A stretch of 48,825 nucleotides of DNA from Glaciecola sp964418575 (lineage in GTDB: Bacteria; Pseudomonadota; Gammaproteobacteria; Enterobacterales; Alteromonadaceae). The notes beneath the pieces are model-generated. The model saw only the letters and a list, made by a program, of their open reading frames with translations, made no database searches and had not been told where the DNA came from. The DNA is taken from assembly GCA_964418575.1 (NCBI GenBank), contig CAYQMI010000013.1, positions 1-48,825 on the forward strand, read 5' to 3'. A program made the translations under genes and the position numbers. Shown here one piece after another: positions 15,449 through 24,600 of this stretch (position 1 is its first letter; each line of letters begins with the position of its first letter).

Positions 15449-15973
15449 TTATTCATTCCCCTGATTGAATAAAAACTGACCAATTAAGTCTTCCAGTACA
15501 AGCGCCGATTTAGTATCGAGTATTTCTTCTCCAACCGTCAGATAAGGACAATCATCAAAGGGCGCTACTTCGCATACTTTATCGTTTTCTATCATTTCCA
15601 TGTCTTCAGGAAAAATAAAGCCTGGCTGCAAACCGATAAATTGTTCTCCAAGTAAGCCAGATGTCAATATTGATAAGCTACTGGTGTCTGGAAAAGTAAG
15701 CGCATATTCTTCTGAAATTTCTAATTCGACCATCGGAATGAGATCTCGTTCATTCAAATAAATGCGAGAGACTCTGCCCACAACCACACCACCGACTTTT
15801 ACCGACGAACGTGGCTTAAGACCACCAATATTATCGAATCTAGCGGTCAAGGTATAAGTTTCACCGCTCCCTGCCATTCCCTGATTAGCGACCCTTAAGG
15901 CGAGCAGCAGTGTTGCTGCAATCGCTAACGCGACAAAAAGACCTACCATTAACTCTGTACGTTTGCTGATCAT
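15449..15973 (-). CDS. mlaD: MCE-domain protein MlaD
   Basis: The protein has 174 residues. An N-terminal transmembrane anchor (LMVGLFVALAIAATLLLAL) is followed by one MCE domain (YTLTARFDNIGGLKPRSSVKVGGVVVGRV). Length is close to E. coli MlaD. MlaD forms the hexameric periplasmic ring of MlaFEDB through which lipid passes. It is 8 bases from mlaE in the operon. Confidence 0.95.
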   Translation of the reverse strand: MISKRTELMVGLFVALAIAATLLLALRVANQGMAGSGETYTLTARFDNIGGLKPRSSVKVGGVVVGRVSRIYLNERDLIPMVELEISEEYALTFPDTSSLSILTSGLLGEQFIGLQPGFIFPEDMEMIENDKVCEVAPFDDCPYLTVGEEILDTKSALVLEDLIGQFLFNQGNE

Positions 15974-15981
15974 TGCGCTTC

Positions 15982-16758
15982 CTAACTAATACCAAACATT
16001 AACGCGGTTAGAACGAAGTCTAATCCTAAAATTGACAACGACGAAAACACAACGGTTTCTGTTGTCGCTTTGCTTATACCTTCAGAAGTCGGAATACAGG
16101 AATACCCTTTATATAAAGCTATCCAAACCACGACTAAACCAAAAACTAAGCTTTTTATGATGCCGTTTACGACATCTTTGTTCCATTCTACTGTTGCTTG
16201 CATAATCGACCAGTAACTACCTGAGTCAACCCCAAGCCAGTCCACACCAACAATATGCCCGCCCAATATGCCAACGGCTGAAAAGATTATCGCGAGCATG
16301 GGCATACTGATTACCCCTGCCCAAAACCTTGGAGATATCACTCTGCGTAAGGGGTCAACCGCCATCATTTCAAGTGAGCTTAGTTGCTCAGTAGCTTTCA
16401 TTAAACCTATTTCAGCGGTTAAAGCGCTCCCTGCTCGTCCTGCAAATAAAAGCGCAGTTACCACCGGCCCTAATTCTCTTAAAATAGACAAAGCAACCAT
16501 GGGCCCTAAGCTGCCTTCAGCGCCGTAATTAACCAAAATGGTGTAGCCTTGCAACGCCATTACCATGCCGATAAATAAACCCGATACCACAATAATCAAC
16601 AGAGACTGAACACCAACCACATACATTTGCCCAATGGTCAGGCCTACATTTTTCCATTTCGGCAGCGCAAACAATGCGCCAAACAGCATCATGCTCGAAG
16701 CACCTACTGCAATTAATTTCTCAAGGCTAGAACGGCCTAAACTTTGAATAAAATTCAT
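15982..16758 (-). CDS. mlaE: Phospholipid ABC transporter permease MlaE
   Basis: This 258-residue permease has about five hydrophobic segments. The family signature GAEGSLGPMVALSILRELGPVVTALLFAGRAGSALTAEIGLMKATEQL, containing the conserved EQ..AL-like coupling region, is visible near residues 75-125. MlaE is the membrane core of the Mla transporter. Its start overlaps the mlaF stop by 4 bases (ATGA). Confidence 0.96.
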   Translation of the reverse strand: MNFIQSLGRSSLEKLIAVGASSMMLFGALFALPKWKNVGLTIGQMYVVGVQSLLIIVVSGLFIGMVMALQGYTILVNYGAEGSLGPMVALSILRELGPVVTALLFAGRAGSALTAEIGLMKATEQLSSLEMMAVDPLRRVISPRFWAGVISMPMLAIIFSAVGILGGHIVGVDWLGVDSGSYWSIMQATVEWNKDVVNGIIKSLVFGLVVVWIALYKGYSCIPTSEGISKATTETVVFSSLSILGLDFVLTALMFGIS

Positions 16759-17558
16759 TGCCCTCTCCCTAGGAAACTGGTTTCGATGTCTTGTGAAGGG
16801 AAATGGAAAGGCACGGGGCCATCTGCAGTGCCGTTTAAAAACTGCTGCACGAGCTCAGAGTCTGAATTCTTTATTTGCTGGGGACTGCCTTCACCAATTA
16901 TTTTTTTATTTGCCAAAATATAAACGTAATCGGCAATACTCAAAACTTCGCTTACATCGTGCGTTACCACAACTGAGGTAAGGTTGAGGGCTTTACTCAA
17001 GGCCTTTATTAGCGACACTAACACACCCATAGAAATTGGGTCTTGGCCGGCAAAAGGTTCGTCATACATGATCAACTCAGGGTCTAGCGCTATCGCTCTA
17101 GCTAAGGCCGCACGCCTTGCCATACCTCCCGATAGTTCACTCGGTTGAAGCTCAGCAGCACCACGAAGGCCAACCGCTTCGAGCTTTAGCATGACGACGG
17201 TGCGAATAATGTCTTCATCTAATGTTGTGTGTTCGCGCAATGGGAAGGCGACATTGTCAAAAACCGACATGTTGGTAAATAAAGCGCCGCTTTGAAACAG
17301 CATGCTCATTTTACGACGCAGAGAATAAAGTTGATTGCGAGAGATTCCATGAACATTTTGCTCTTGAAAAATTACTTTGCCGCTATCGGGTTTAAGTTGA
17401 CCACCGATCAGTTTCAGCAAAGTCGTTTTACCAATTCCGCTGGGGCCCATAATAGCTGTAATGCTGCCGCGTTTTACGGATAAGGAGATACCTTCATAGA
17501 TAACGCGATCGCCGCGGCTGAAGTGCATATCGTCTACGGTAATAATATTGTCTGGCAT
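16755..17558 (-). CDS. mlaF: Phospholipid ABC transporter ATPase MlaF
   Basis: This ABC ATPase has Walker A (GPSGIGKTT), signature (LSGGMARR) and Walker B (LIMYDEPFAGQDPI). The C-terminal segment NGTADGPVPFHFPS is characteristic of MlaF and contacts MlaB. The frame is open up to a TTG at 17603 and an ATG at 17588. I prefer the ATG at 17558, giving 267 residues, because this matches E. coli MlaF length and places MHFSRG correctly. No strong ribosome site distinguishes them. First gene of the mla-ibaG-murA operon. Confidence 0.92.
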   Translation of the reverse strand: MPDNIITVDDMHFSRGDRVIYEGISLSVKRGSITAIMGPSGIGKTTLLKLIGGQLKPDSGKVIFQEQNVHGISRNQLYSLRRKMSMLFQSGALFTNMSVFDNVAFPLREHTTLDEDIIRTVVMLKLEAVGLRGAAELQPSELSGGMARRAALARAIALDPELIMYDEPFAGQDPISMGVLVSLIKALSKALNLTSVVVTHDVSEVLSIADYVYILANKKIIGEGSPQQIKNSDSELVQQFLNGTADGPVPFHFPSQDIETSFLGRGQ

Positions 17559-17909
17559 CTTCTTATCTGAAATTAATTCGTTTGGCATTAAGTGTTTATT
17601 CAATGACGCTGCCTACTGACAACATTATCAATCCCTGTATTTGAATTAAAATACCCACTGGCTAGGCCAAGTGATCATTAATTTTTAGTAACTTGAAGAC
17701 CTCGCTATCTTCTATTGTTACTGATTTTATAGTTCGGCTAAGAAAAGTGATATCATTTTAGCCTTTTTCAAGCTCACTTGCCGTATAAAAAGCAAATAAA
17801 CATTATTTTTGTAGTTATACCTTATTTCTATCTACTTAAATGTGATTTATTGATACTAAAACGTTACAATTTGCGACAATAAACAGTCGTAATTCACTAG
17901 AAGAACTCT
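17559..17909. other. Intergenic region between mlaF and the antiporter gene (divergent promoters)
   Basis: About 300-350 bases separate two divergent operons. The region is AT-rich and must carry promoters for both directions. I see only weak -10-like sequences and no convincing -35/-10 pair, hairpin or small reading frame. Confidence 0.5.
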
Positions 17910-18866
17910 GTGCTAATAAATTTAATTATATTCATTGTAGGTTTAGTTGTTTTAAGCTGGGGTGCTGATCGTTTTGTATACGGTGCTTCAGCCCTCGCAA
18001 AAAATATTGGCGTGTCACCCATGATGATTGGTCTTACAATCGTTGCAATGGGTTCGTCTGCGCCGGAAATTGTAGTGTCAGCAACGGCCTCGCTAGCGGG
18101 TAATTCAGATACCGCAGTTGGTAATGCGCTTGGCTCAAATATCACCAATATCGCGCTGGTGTTAGGCATCACGGCTCTCATAAAACCCTTGCTAGTCTCG
18201 TCTATTACCCTTAAACGTGAACTACCAATCATGCTGTTAGTAACTTTGCTAGCCGTGTACTTTATTAATGATAACTTTTTGACCCTCGTGGAGGGCATTG
18301 TGTTAATCAGTCTGTTTTTATTAGTGGTTGGCGGAATGGCGGTACTGTCGTTTACCGTGGACAAAAATGACCCGCTAGTTGCTGAGACTGAAACCGAGAT
18401 CCCCAGTGGCGTGTCTACTTCTTCAGCGGTATTTTGGGTGATAGTTGGTCTTATCTTGTTACCACTCAGCGCGCATTTTTTAGTAGACTCAGCCAGTGAA
18501 ATTGCTCGTTATTTCGGACTTAGCGAACTGGTAATAGGCCTTACTATTATCGCCATAGGCACAAGCTTACCCGAGCTTGCTGCAAGTGTAGCTGGTGTAT
18601 TGAAAGGCGAAGACGACCTAGCCTTGGGCAATATTATCGGTTCAAATATATTTAACTTACTCGCAGTATTGGCTATGCCGGGTTTAATAAACCCTGGCAT
18701 TTTGGACGAAAACGCCGCAAATCGAGACGCACTGGTAATGTTGGGCTTAAGCATATTGTTGTTTGTGTTTTGCTTTAACTTGCGCGGAACAAGACGTATC
18801 AGTCGAACCGAAGGTGGCGTATTTGTCATCGCCTTTGTAGCCTATCAAGTATGGTTGTTTAGCTAA
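17910..18866 (+). CDS. yrbG: Calcium/sodium antiporter, YrbG family
   Basis: This is a 318-residue membrane protein of the cation/Ca2+ exchanger superfamily. The two inverted halves each carry the alpha-repeat signature: GLTIVAMGSSAPEIVVS with GNALGSNITNIALVLG in the first half and GLTIIAIGTSLPELAAS with GNIIGSNIFNLLAVLA in the second. About ten transmembrane helices are expected. The start is GTG at 17910. It precedes kdsD by 2 bases, the same order as E. coli yrbG-kdsD-kdsC-lptCAB. Confidence 0.94.
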   Translation: MLINLIIFIVGLVVLSWGADRFVYGASALAKNIGVSPMMIGLTIVAMGSSAPEIVVSATASLAGNSDTAVGNALGSNITNIALVLGITALIKPLLVSSITLKRELPIMLLVTLLAVYFINDNFLTLVEGIVLISLFLLVVGGMAVLSFTVDKNDPLVAETETEIPSGVSTSSAVFWVIVGLILLPLSAHFLVDSASEIARYFGLSELVIGLTIIAIGTSLPELAASVAGVLKGEDDLALGNIIGSNIFNLLAVLAMPGLINPGILDENAANRDALVMLGLSILLFVFCFNLRGTRRISRTEGGVFVIAFVAYQVWLFS

Positions 18867-18868
18867 TT

Positions 18869-19828
18869 ATGACTTATCTCGAATCGGCTAGACGCACATT
18901 TTCCAACCAAATAAATGCATTGAGTGAACTTAACCAGCATTTGGACAGCAGTTTTTCAGCTTGCTGCGATACGTTAATGCAGTGCCGCGGGAAAGTCGTT
19001 GTTTCAGGCATGGGCAAATCGGGTCATATCGCGAATAAAATTGCAGCAACTTTAGCAAGCACCGGCACTCCTGCATTTTTCATGCATCCGGGTGAAGCGA
19101 ACCATGGTGACTTTGGCATGTTAAGTAAAGACGATGTGCTAATCGCTATTTCAAACTCTGGTGAAACTGCTGAACTAATTGGTCTGCTGCCTGCGGTCAA
19201 ACGTTTGAACATACCTATCATAGCTATCACGAATAAAGCCGATTCCAGCCTAACTAAGTTTGCAAAACAAACCCTGCTACTACATGTAAAACAAGAAGCA
19301 TGCTCTTTAGGTTTAGCCCCTACTACTAGCACCACCGCTACTTTAGTTTTGGGCGACGCACTTGCCATTGCTTTATTGGAGGCGAAGGGTTTTACGGCTG
19401 AAGACTTTGCCTTTTCGCACCCAGGCGGGGCGCTTGGTAAGCGCTTACTTTTAACCGTTTCAGATATAATGGTAAGTGGCGACGATGTGCCAACTGTTGC
19501 TAGTACGGCCAGTTTAAGCCAGGCCCTTCTTGAAATGTCGTCAAAAGGTTTAGGCGTGACGGCAATTGTAGAAAAAGAAAAAATGGTTGGCATATACAGC
19601 GATGGTGATTTAAGGCGCACGTTAGACAAACAGGTTGACGTGCATACTACCCTTGTAAAAGACGTCATGACAGTGAAAGGAGTAAGCCTTAACGCAGAAG
19701 ACTTAGCCATAGATGCGCTTAATTTAATGCAAGAAAAACGTATCAACGCGCTGATGGTAGTCGATGCAAAAATGCAGGTAGTAGGCGCACTTAATATGCA
19801 TATGCTGCTAAGAGCGGGAGTTGTTTAG
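18869..19828 (+). CDS. kdsD: D-arabinose 5-phosphate isomerase KdsD
   Basis: At 319 residues it has a SIS domain (VVSGMGKSGHIANKIAATLASTG and ISNSGETAELI) followed by two CBS domains from about residue 205. It interconverts ribulose 5-phosphate and arabinose 5-phosphate, the first step of Kdo synthesis for LPS. The conserved HPGEANHGDFGM and FAFSHPGGALGKRLL segments identify the KdsD group. The stop codon is followed immediately by the kdsC ATG. Confidence 0.96.
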   Translation: MTYLESARRTFSNQINALSELNQHLDSSFSACCDTLMQCRGKVVVSGMGKSGHIANKIAATLASTGTPAFFMHPGEANHGDFGMLSKDDVLIAISNSGETAELIGLLPAVKRLNIPIIAITNKADSSLTKFAKQTLLLHVKQEACSLGLAPTTSTTATLVLGDALAIALLEAKGFTAEDFAFSHPGGALGKRLLLTVSDIMVSGDDVPTVASTASLSQALLEMSSKGLGVTAIVEKEKMVGIYSDGDLRRTLDKQVDVHTTLVKDVMTVKGVSLNAEDLAIDALNLMQEKRINALMVVDAKMQVVGALNMHMLLRAGVV

Positions 19829-20383
19829 ATGAGTCAAGTACAAACCCTTTACGGCGAAGTTGAACAGAGTGTTTTTAATACTTGCAAAGGCCTCAAGCTA
19901 TTAGTGTTAGACGTAGACGGCGTGCTGTCGGACGGTAGTATATATCTGGGCAATGCGGGAGAGGAATTAAAGGCCTTCAACGCAAAAGATGGATATGGCG
20001 TCAAGGCAATGCAAAAATGCCAAGTAGAGGTTGCCGTAATTACCGGCAGAAGCTCTAAGATCGTAGAAAGCCGCATGACTGCTCTTAACGCAAAGTACAT
20101 TATTCAAGGCGAAGAAGATAAATATACAGCCTTGTTAAATCTAATGAGCCAACATCATATACAGAGCGATCAAGTTGCCAGTATTGGCGATGATATGCCC
20201 GACCTTGGTCTGTTTAAGTTAAGCAATTTAAAGGTTGCAGTAAACGACGCCCACCCTTACGTTAAACAACAGGCAAACTTTATTACCACGCTCGGGGGTG
20301 GTAAAGGTGCAGTGAGAGAATTTTGTGATTTGGTGTTACAGGCAAAAGGTTTGCTTGATGTCAGTCATGGAGCTAGCCTTTGA
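19829..20383 (+). CDS. kdsC: Kdo-8-phosphate phosphatase KdsC
   Basis: This 184-residue HAD-family phosphatase has motif I DVDGVLSDG, motif II ITGRSS and motif III GDDMPDLGLF. It has no cap domain, as expected for the tetrameric KdsC type. It removes phosphate from Kdo-8-P to give free Kdo. The last codons overlap the lptC start (TTGA). Confidence 0.95.
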   Translation: MSQVQTLYGEVEQSVFNTCKGLKLLVLDVDGVLSDGSIYLGNAGEELKAFNAKDGYGVKAMQKCQVEVAVITGRSSKIVESRMTALNAKYIIQGEEDKYTALLNLMSQHHIQSDQVASIGDDMPDLGLFKLSNLKVAVNDAHPYVKQQANFITTLGGGKGAVREFCDLVLQAKGLLDVSHGASL

Positions 20384-20940
20384 ATCGCATCGGCTACAGC
20401 ATAGCGTTTATATTTTCAGTAGTGTTGTTGCTGTACGTGCCTATTTTATTTGAAGAAGAAGAGGCACAGTCTAATAACAACGATGACTCCCCGCTCGTGC
20501 CAAACTATCAAGCTATAAACTTAAACAGTAAACTGTACGACGAAAATGGCAGGCTGAGTCATCAAGTAGCGGCTACAAAGATGGAACACTTCGATGAGCT
20601 CGGATTCGCGGTATTCGACGACCCAATTTACACCCTTTACTTAGACAATGGAGAGCCGTGGCAAGTGACCGCGGATGAAGGCACGCTATACAGCAATAAC
20701 CGAATTCAGTTAGAAAAGAATGTAAGGATCGTAAATTTAAGAACCGACGAGTATATTAAAGAGATTACCACTGAATATATTGAAATAGATTTGCAAAACA
20801 AAACGCTTTCATCGGATCAAACGGTCAATATTTTAGGCGTCGATTATCAAGTAAAAAGTATCGGGCTATTCGGCGACCTCGCGACACAACAATATGAGTT
20901 AAAAGAACATGTACAAACCCAGTTTTATCCAAAGCCTTAG
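20380..20940 (+). CDS. lptC: LPS export protein LptC
   Basis: At 186 residues it has one N-terminal transmembrane helix (YSIAFIFSVVLLLYVPILF) and a periplasmic LptC/OstA-like beta jellyroll (DENGRLSHQVAATKMEHF, VTADEGTLYSNNRIQLEKNVRI). It is the bitopic inner-membrane part of the Lpt bridge. The start is TTG at 20380, overlapping the kdsC stop. GGAG at 20369-20372 is well placed for it, and no better start lies ahead of the transmembrane helix. Confidence 0.92.
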   Translation: MNRIGYSIAFIFSVVLLLYVPILFEEEEAQSNNNDDSPLVPNYQAINLNSKLYDENGRLSHQVAATKMEHFDELGFAVFDDPIYTLYLDNGEPWQVTADEGTLYSNNRIQLEKNVRIVNLRTDEYIKEITTEYIEIDLQNKTLSSDQTVNILGVDYQVKSIGLFGDLATQQYELKEHVQTQFYPKP

Positions 20941-21520
20941 TGTTGTAATTACACTTTGCCTGACAAATTCTGTAGCGGCACAACTCGAGACTGAGTCTAG
21001 CGCCGAACAAACTCCGGCTCCTGCTGTTGAGTCTACCATAAGTAACGACTTTAATTTACCCGTTACCCTAGACTCAAAGAGCCAAGCCCTAGACGGTAAA
21101 AACAAAACCTCTATCTTCACCGATAGTGTTGTTATCCGGCAGGGCAGCCTCGAGCTTTTAGCAGACAAAGTAGAGGTAAATGCAGCACAGGGGACTGGCA
21201 AAGAAATCATTATTGCGACTGGCCAGCCAGCATCATATAAACAACGAAAAGACGATGGCACCATGGTTGAGGCTAGCGCAAATGAAATCATCTATAAAGT
21301 TGAACCGCGTACTATCTCCCTAAACGGTGAGGCCCTAATCATGCAAAACGAAGTCAGGGTGACTGGAGACCTAATTGTTTTTGATATGACAAAAGAACAG
21401 ATCATGGCCTCTACTAATGAGGACAGCGCTGATAGCGTAAGAACAGTAATCAGCCCTGGTGCATTTTCGAATGGCGAAGATAATCCACCTGCTAAAGAGC
21501 AAGATGAGAATCAACCGTGA
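20909..21520 (+). CDS. lptA: Periplasmic LPS transport protein LptA
   Basis: The protein is 203 residues with a signal peptide (SLSVVITLCLTNSVAAQ) and an OstA-like domain (SQALDGKNKTSIFTDSVVIRQGSLELLADKVEVNA, DLIVFDMTKEQIMAS). LptA monomers stack to bridge LptC and outer-membrane LptD. The start overlaps the end of lptC by 32 bases, so coupling is strong. An acidic, proline-containing linker follows the signal peptide, and the C-terminal tail is acidic and probably flexible. Confidence 0.92.
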   Translation: MYKPSFIQSLSVVITLCLTNSVAAQLETESSAEQTPAPAVESTISNDFNLPVTLDSKSQALDGKNKTSIFTDSVVIRQGSLELLADKVEVNAAQGTGKEIIIATGQPASYKQRKDDGTMVEASANEIIYKVEPRTISLNGEALIMQNEVRVTGDLIVFDMTKEQIMASTNEDSADSVRTVISPGAFSNGEDNPPAKEQDENQP

Positions 21521-22245
21521 GCAATAAACTTTGCGCCAAGCACTTGGCAAAATCTTATAAGTCTCGTCAAGTTGTCAGAGACGTAAGTATTGAAGTATCC
21601 ACAGGGCAAATAGTAGGCTTACTTGGTCCAAATGGAGCAGGTAAAACCACTACCTTTTACATGATTGTGGGTCTCGTTCCTTTAGACAAAGGCGAGATTC
21701 ATATCGATCAGTTGGATATTACTTATCAGCCAATGCATGAAAGAGCTCGACGCGGCATCGGATATTTGCCACAAGAAGCATCGATTTTTCGCAAACTTAC
21801 TGTATACGAAAACCTGATTGCTATTTTGCAGACTCGAAAAGAGCTCAGTCGTGCGCAGCAAGAACAAGCAGCTGATGAGCTACTTGATGACTTTAGTATC
21901 AATCATATCCGTAATAATTTAGGTATGAGTTTATCAGGCGGTGAGAGACGCAGAGTAGAAATTGCAAGAGCTCTGGCGGCTAATCCGAAATTTATTTTAC
22001 TAGATGAACCCTTCGCAGGTGTTGACCCAATTTCTGTTAATGATATAAAGAAGATCATATATCAGCTAAAAGAACGTGATATTGGCGTACTAATTACTGA
22101 TCATAACGTAAAAGAAACCTTAGACGTTTGTGAGGTAGCGTATATAGTAAGTCATGGAGAACTAATTGCATCTGGCAGTGCCGATGAAATTCTCGCCAAT
22201 CAAACGGTGCGCGACGTATATTTAGGTGAGCAATTTGCTCTTTAG
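21517..22245 (+). CDS. lptB: LPS export ABC transporter ATPase LptB
   Basis: This 242-residue ABC ATPase has Walker A GPNGAGKTT, signature LSGGERRR and Walker B FILLDEPFAGVDPISV, plus an ITDHN switch. Length matches E. coli LptB. It powers LPS extraction with LptF/LptG, which are not in this window. The GTG start overlaps the lptA stop (GTGA). Confidence 0.97.
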   Translation: MSNKLCAKHLAKSYKSRQVVRDVSIEVSTGQIVGLLGPNGAGKTTTFYMIVGLVPLDKGEIHIDQLDITYQPMHERARRGIGYLPQEASIFRKLTVYENLIAILQTRKELSRAQQEQAADELLDDFSINHIRNNLGMSLSGGERRRVEIARALAANPKFILLDEPFAGVDPISVNDIKKIIYQLKERDIGVLITDHNVKETLDVCEVAYIVSHGELIASGSADEILANQTVRDVYLGEQFAL

Positions 22246-22292
22246 CGCCATCATGTTCGTATAAAAAGCGTAAACCCTAACAAAGGAACTCA

Positions 22293-23801
22293 ATGAAACC
22301 CTCGTTACAACTGAAGTTCAGTCAACAGCTAACGATGACCCCACAATTGCAACAAGCAATCAAATTGTTGCAACTGTCGACATTGGATTTACAACAAGAA
22401 ATTCAAGAAGCTCTAGAGTCCAATCCACTACTAGAACTCACCGAACAAGACTATTCCGACGGCGACTCAAATGAAAAAGTCGGCGATGATAATAATATCA
22501 AAGAAGACAACACCCCCACGGCTAACAGCAAAGAACAGGATGCCGACTTAACCGGCTCCGATGGAGTTGATAGCCACGATGCACTTGAAAAAGGCGACAT
22601 CCCCGATGATTTACCCCTCGATAGTTCTTGGGAAGAATACTTAGGCTCAAGCTCCGCCCCTATCAAGATGGTGGGCAGCAACCCCGATGATGATTATATT
22701 TTTCAAGGTGAGACCACCGAATCGATTCAAGACCATTTAATGTGGCAAATGGAGCTCACTCACTTTTCTGAAGTAGATAGAAGCATCGCCATTGCGATAA
22801 TAGACTCGATTGATGAGTCGGGTTACCTAACGACCACAAGCGAAGACATTCTTGAGAGTCTTGATGATGAAGAGATTGAATTAGATGAAGTAGAGTGCGT
22901 ATTAAAGCGCGTGCAGATGTTTGACCCTGTTGGTGCTGGCGCTCGTTCGGTGCAAGAGTGCCTTTTAATTCAATTGAAACAGTTCGACGATGCAACGCCT
23001 TGGTTAGAAGAAGCTCGCGCATTGATACAAGAACATGCGCAGCTACTTGGAAGTAAAGACTATCGCACGCTGATGCGCAAAACGAAGCTTAAAGAAGACC
23101 AACTGCGTGAGGTGATGCGTTTATTGCAAACCCTTAATCCAAGACCCGGCACCGCCATCTCTACTAGAGAAGCTGAATACGTTATTCCAGATGTGAATGT
23201 ATACAAGAAAAATGGCGTATGGACAGTTGAACTCAATAACGATGCCCTGCCTGCCCTTTCGGTTAACGAAACTTATGCGAGTTTCGGAAAAACATCTAAA
23301 AACCCGAACGATTCTCAATATATAAAGTCACATCTACAAGAAGCGCGATGGTTTATCAAAAGTCTGGAAAGTCGTAACGAGACCCTTCTAAAAGTTTCTC
23401 ATTGTATTGTCTCTAAACAACGTGAGTTCTTTGAAAAAGGTCCGGAGAAAATGATACCCATGGTATTGAATGACGTTGCTGAAATGGTCGACATGCACGA
23501 ATCCACTATTTCTAGGGTGACTACGCAAAAGTATATGCATACCCCTCGTGGCATTTTTGAACTGAAATACTTTTTCTCAAGCCATGTTGCCACTGAGTCC
23601 GGTGAAAACTGCTCCTCCACAGCGATTCGTGCATTAATTAAAAAGTTGGTGGCTAACGAGGCAACAAGCAAACCACTGAGCGACAGCAAAATTGCGCAAG
23701 TGCTCTCCGAGCAAGGCATTCAAGTTGCCCGAAGAACAATTGCAAAATATAGGGAATCGTTAAATATTCCCCCTTCTAATCAGAGAAAAAGTCTTATTTA
23801 G
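22293..23801 (+). CDS. rpoN: RNA polymerase sigma-54 factor RpoN
   Basis: At 502 residues it has all three sigma-54 regions. Region I is the Gln/Leu-rich N terminus (SLQLKFSQQLTMTPQLQQAIKLLQLS). Region II is a long acidic linker (about residues 50-115). Region III holds the core-binding and DNA-binding parts, including the helix-turn-helix (LNDVAEMVDMHESTISRVTTQKY) and the RpoN box (ARRTIAKYRE) near the C terminus. It directs transcription from -24/-12 promoters and requires enhancer-binding ATPases. AAAGGAAC lies before the ATG. Confidence 0.98.
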   Translation: MKPSLQLKFSQQLTMTPQLQQAIKLLQLSTLDLQQEIQEALESNPLLELTEQDYSDGDSNEKVGDDNNIKEDNTPTANSKEQDADLTGSDGVDSHDALEKGDIPDDLPLDSSWEEYLGSSSAPIKMVGSNPDDDYIFQGETTESIQDHLMWQMELTHFSEVDRSIAIAIIDSIDESGYLTTTSEDILESLDDEEIELDEVECVLKRVQMFDPVGAGARSVQECLLIQLKQFDDATPWLEEARALIQEHAQLLGSKDYRTLMRKTKLKEDQLREVMRLLQTLNPRPGTAISTREAEYVIPDVNVYKKNGVWTVELNNDALPALSVNETYASFGKTSKNPNDSQYIKSHLQEARWFIKSLESRNETLLKVSHCIVSKQREFFEKGPEKMIPMVLNDVAEMVDMHESTISRVTTQKYMHTPRGIFELKYFFSSHVATESGENCSSTAIRALIKKLVANEATSKPLSDSKIAQVLSEQGIQVARRTIAKYRESLNIPPSNQRKSLI

Positions 23802-23824
23802 ACGCAACAAGAGGACCTAGCATT

Positions 23825-24112
23825 ATGCAAATAAACCTAACCGGTCATCATGTAGACATCACCGACTCATTACGCAATTACGTTGACACTAAGTTTGAAA
23901 AGCTTGAACGCCACTTTGATCACATTAGCAACGTGCACGTTATTTTAAACGTCGAAAAACTCACGCAAAAAGCTGAAGCTACCGTTCATCTTGCTGGCGG
24001 CGAAGTCTTTGCTAATTCAGAGCATACCGACATGTATGCTGCAATCGACTCGCTCATAAATAAGCTCGACCGACAGGTTATTAAGCATAAAGAAAAACTT
24101 AAACGGCATTAA
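23825..24112 (+). CDS. hpf: Ribosome hibernation promoting factor HPF
   Basis: At 95 residues this is a short-type HPF (YhbH), starting MQINLTGHHVDITDSLRNYVDTKFEKLERHF-like and ending in the basic HKEKLKRH. It lacks the C-terminal dimerisation domain of long HPF, as in enterobacteria where it works with RMF. It binds the 30S decoding region in stationary phase. Placement directly after rpoN is the usual order. Confidence 0.96.
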   Translation: MQINLTGHHVDITDSLRNYVDTKFEKLERHFDHISNVHVILNVEKLTQKAEATVHLAGGEVFANSEHTDMYAAIDSLINKLDRQVIKHKEKLKRH

Positions 24113-24126
24113 TAGATACTATATTT

Positions 24127-24570
24127 ATGATCATTTCCGACATCATTTCACTTGACCGAACGCAATGTTCGGTTGAGTGCCATAGCAAAAAACGCATTTT
24201 CGAAGTTATTAGCGAGATTGCGATTAAGCAAAACCCCCGTCTCGATCAAAATGAAGTGCTTATTAGTCTGTTGAACAGAGAAAAGATGGGAAGCACCGGC
24301 ATCGGAAATGGTATTGCGATTCCTCACGGCAGGATTGAAGGGATCAATCAAATAATGGCGATAATTGTAACGAGCGACGAACCCATTGAGTTTGATGCAA
24401 TAGACAATAAGCCAGTTGATATTTTCTTTGCTATTTTAGTGCCCAATGAGGAAGCTGAAACACACTTAAAAGCACTAGCTGGCATTGCCCGTAAGCTGAG
24501 TGATAAAGAGATAGTAAAAGCAATTAGAAACGCTGAAAACAAAAATGAAATAGTCGCGGCACTAGCCTAA
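24127..24570 (+). CDS. ptsN: Nitrogen PTS enzyme IIA PtsN
   Basis: At 147 residues, this PTS EIIA-2 domain carries the phospho-accepting His67 in IPHGRIEG, after EKMGSTGIGNGIA. It receives phosphate from NPr and acts as a regulator (potassium transport and stress responses in E. coli) rather than in sugar uptake. It is flanked by hpf and rapZ, as in most gammaproteobacteria. Confidence 0.96.
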   Translation: MIISDIISLDRTQCSVECHSKKRIFEVISEIAIKQNPRLDQNEVLISLLNREKMGSTGIGNGIAIPHGRIEGINQIMAIIVTSDEPIEFDAIDNKPVDIFFAILVPNEEAETHLKALAGIARKLSDKEIVKAIRNAENKNEIVAALA

Positions 24571-24600
24571 AAACAATGTAAACAAGAGTTGGAGCAATAA

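Noticed and set aside
17897..18364. 155-residue open frame on the minus strand inside the antiporter gene
   Set aside because: It mirrors the codon structure of a hydrophobic membrane protein (Ser/Thr/Ile-rich translation) and has no independent support.
19024..19746. 240-residue open frame on the minus strand inside kdsD
   Set aside because: It is fully antisense to the strongly supported kdsD gene, has a composition unlike a real protein and shows no domain or ribosome site.
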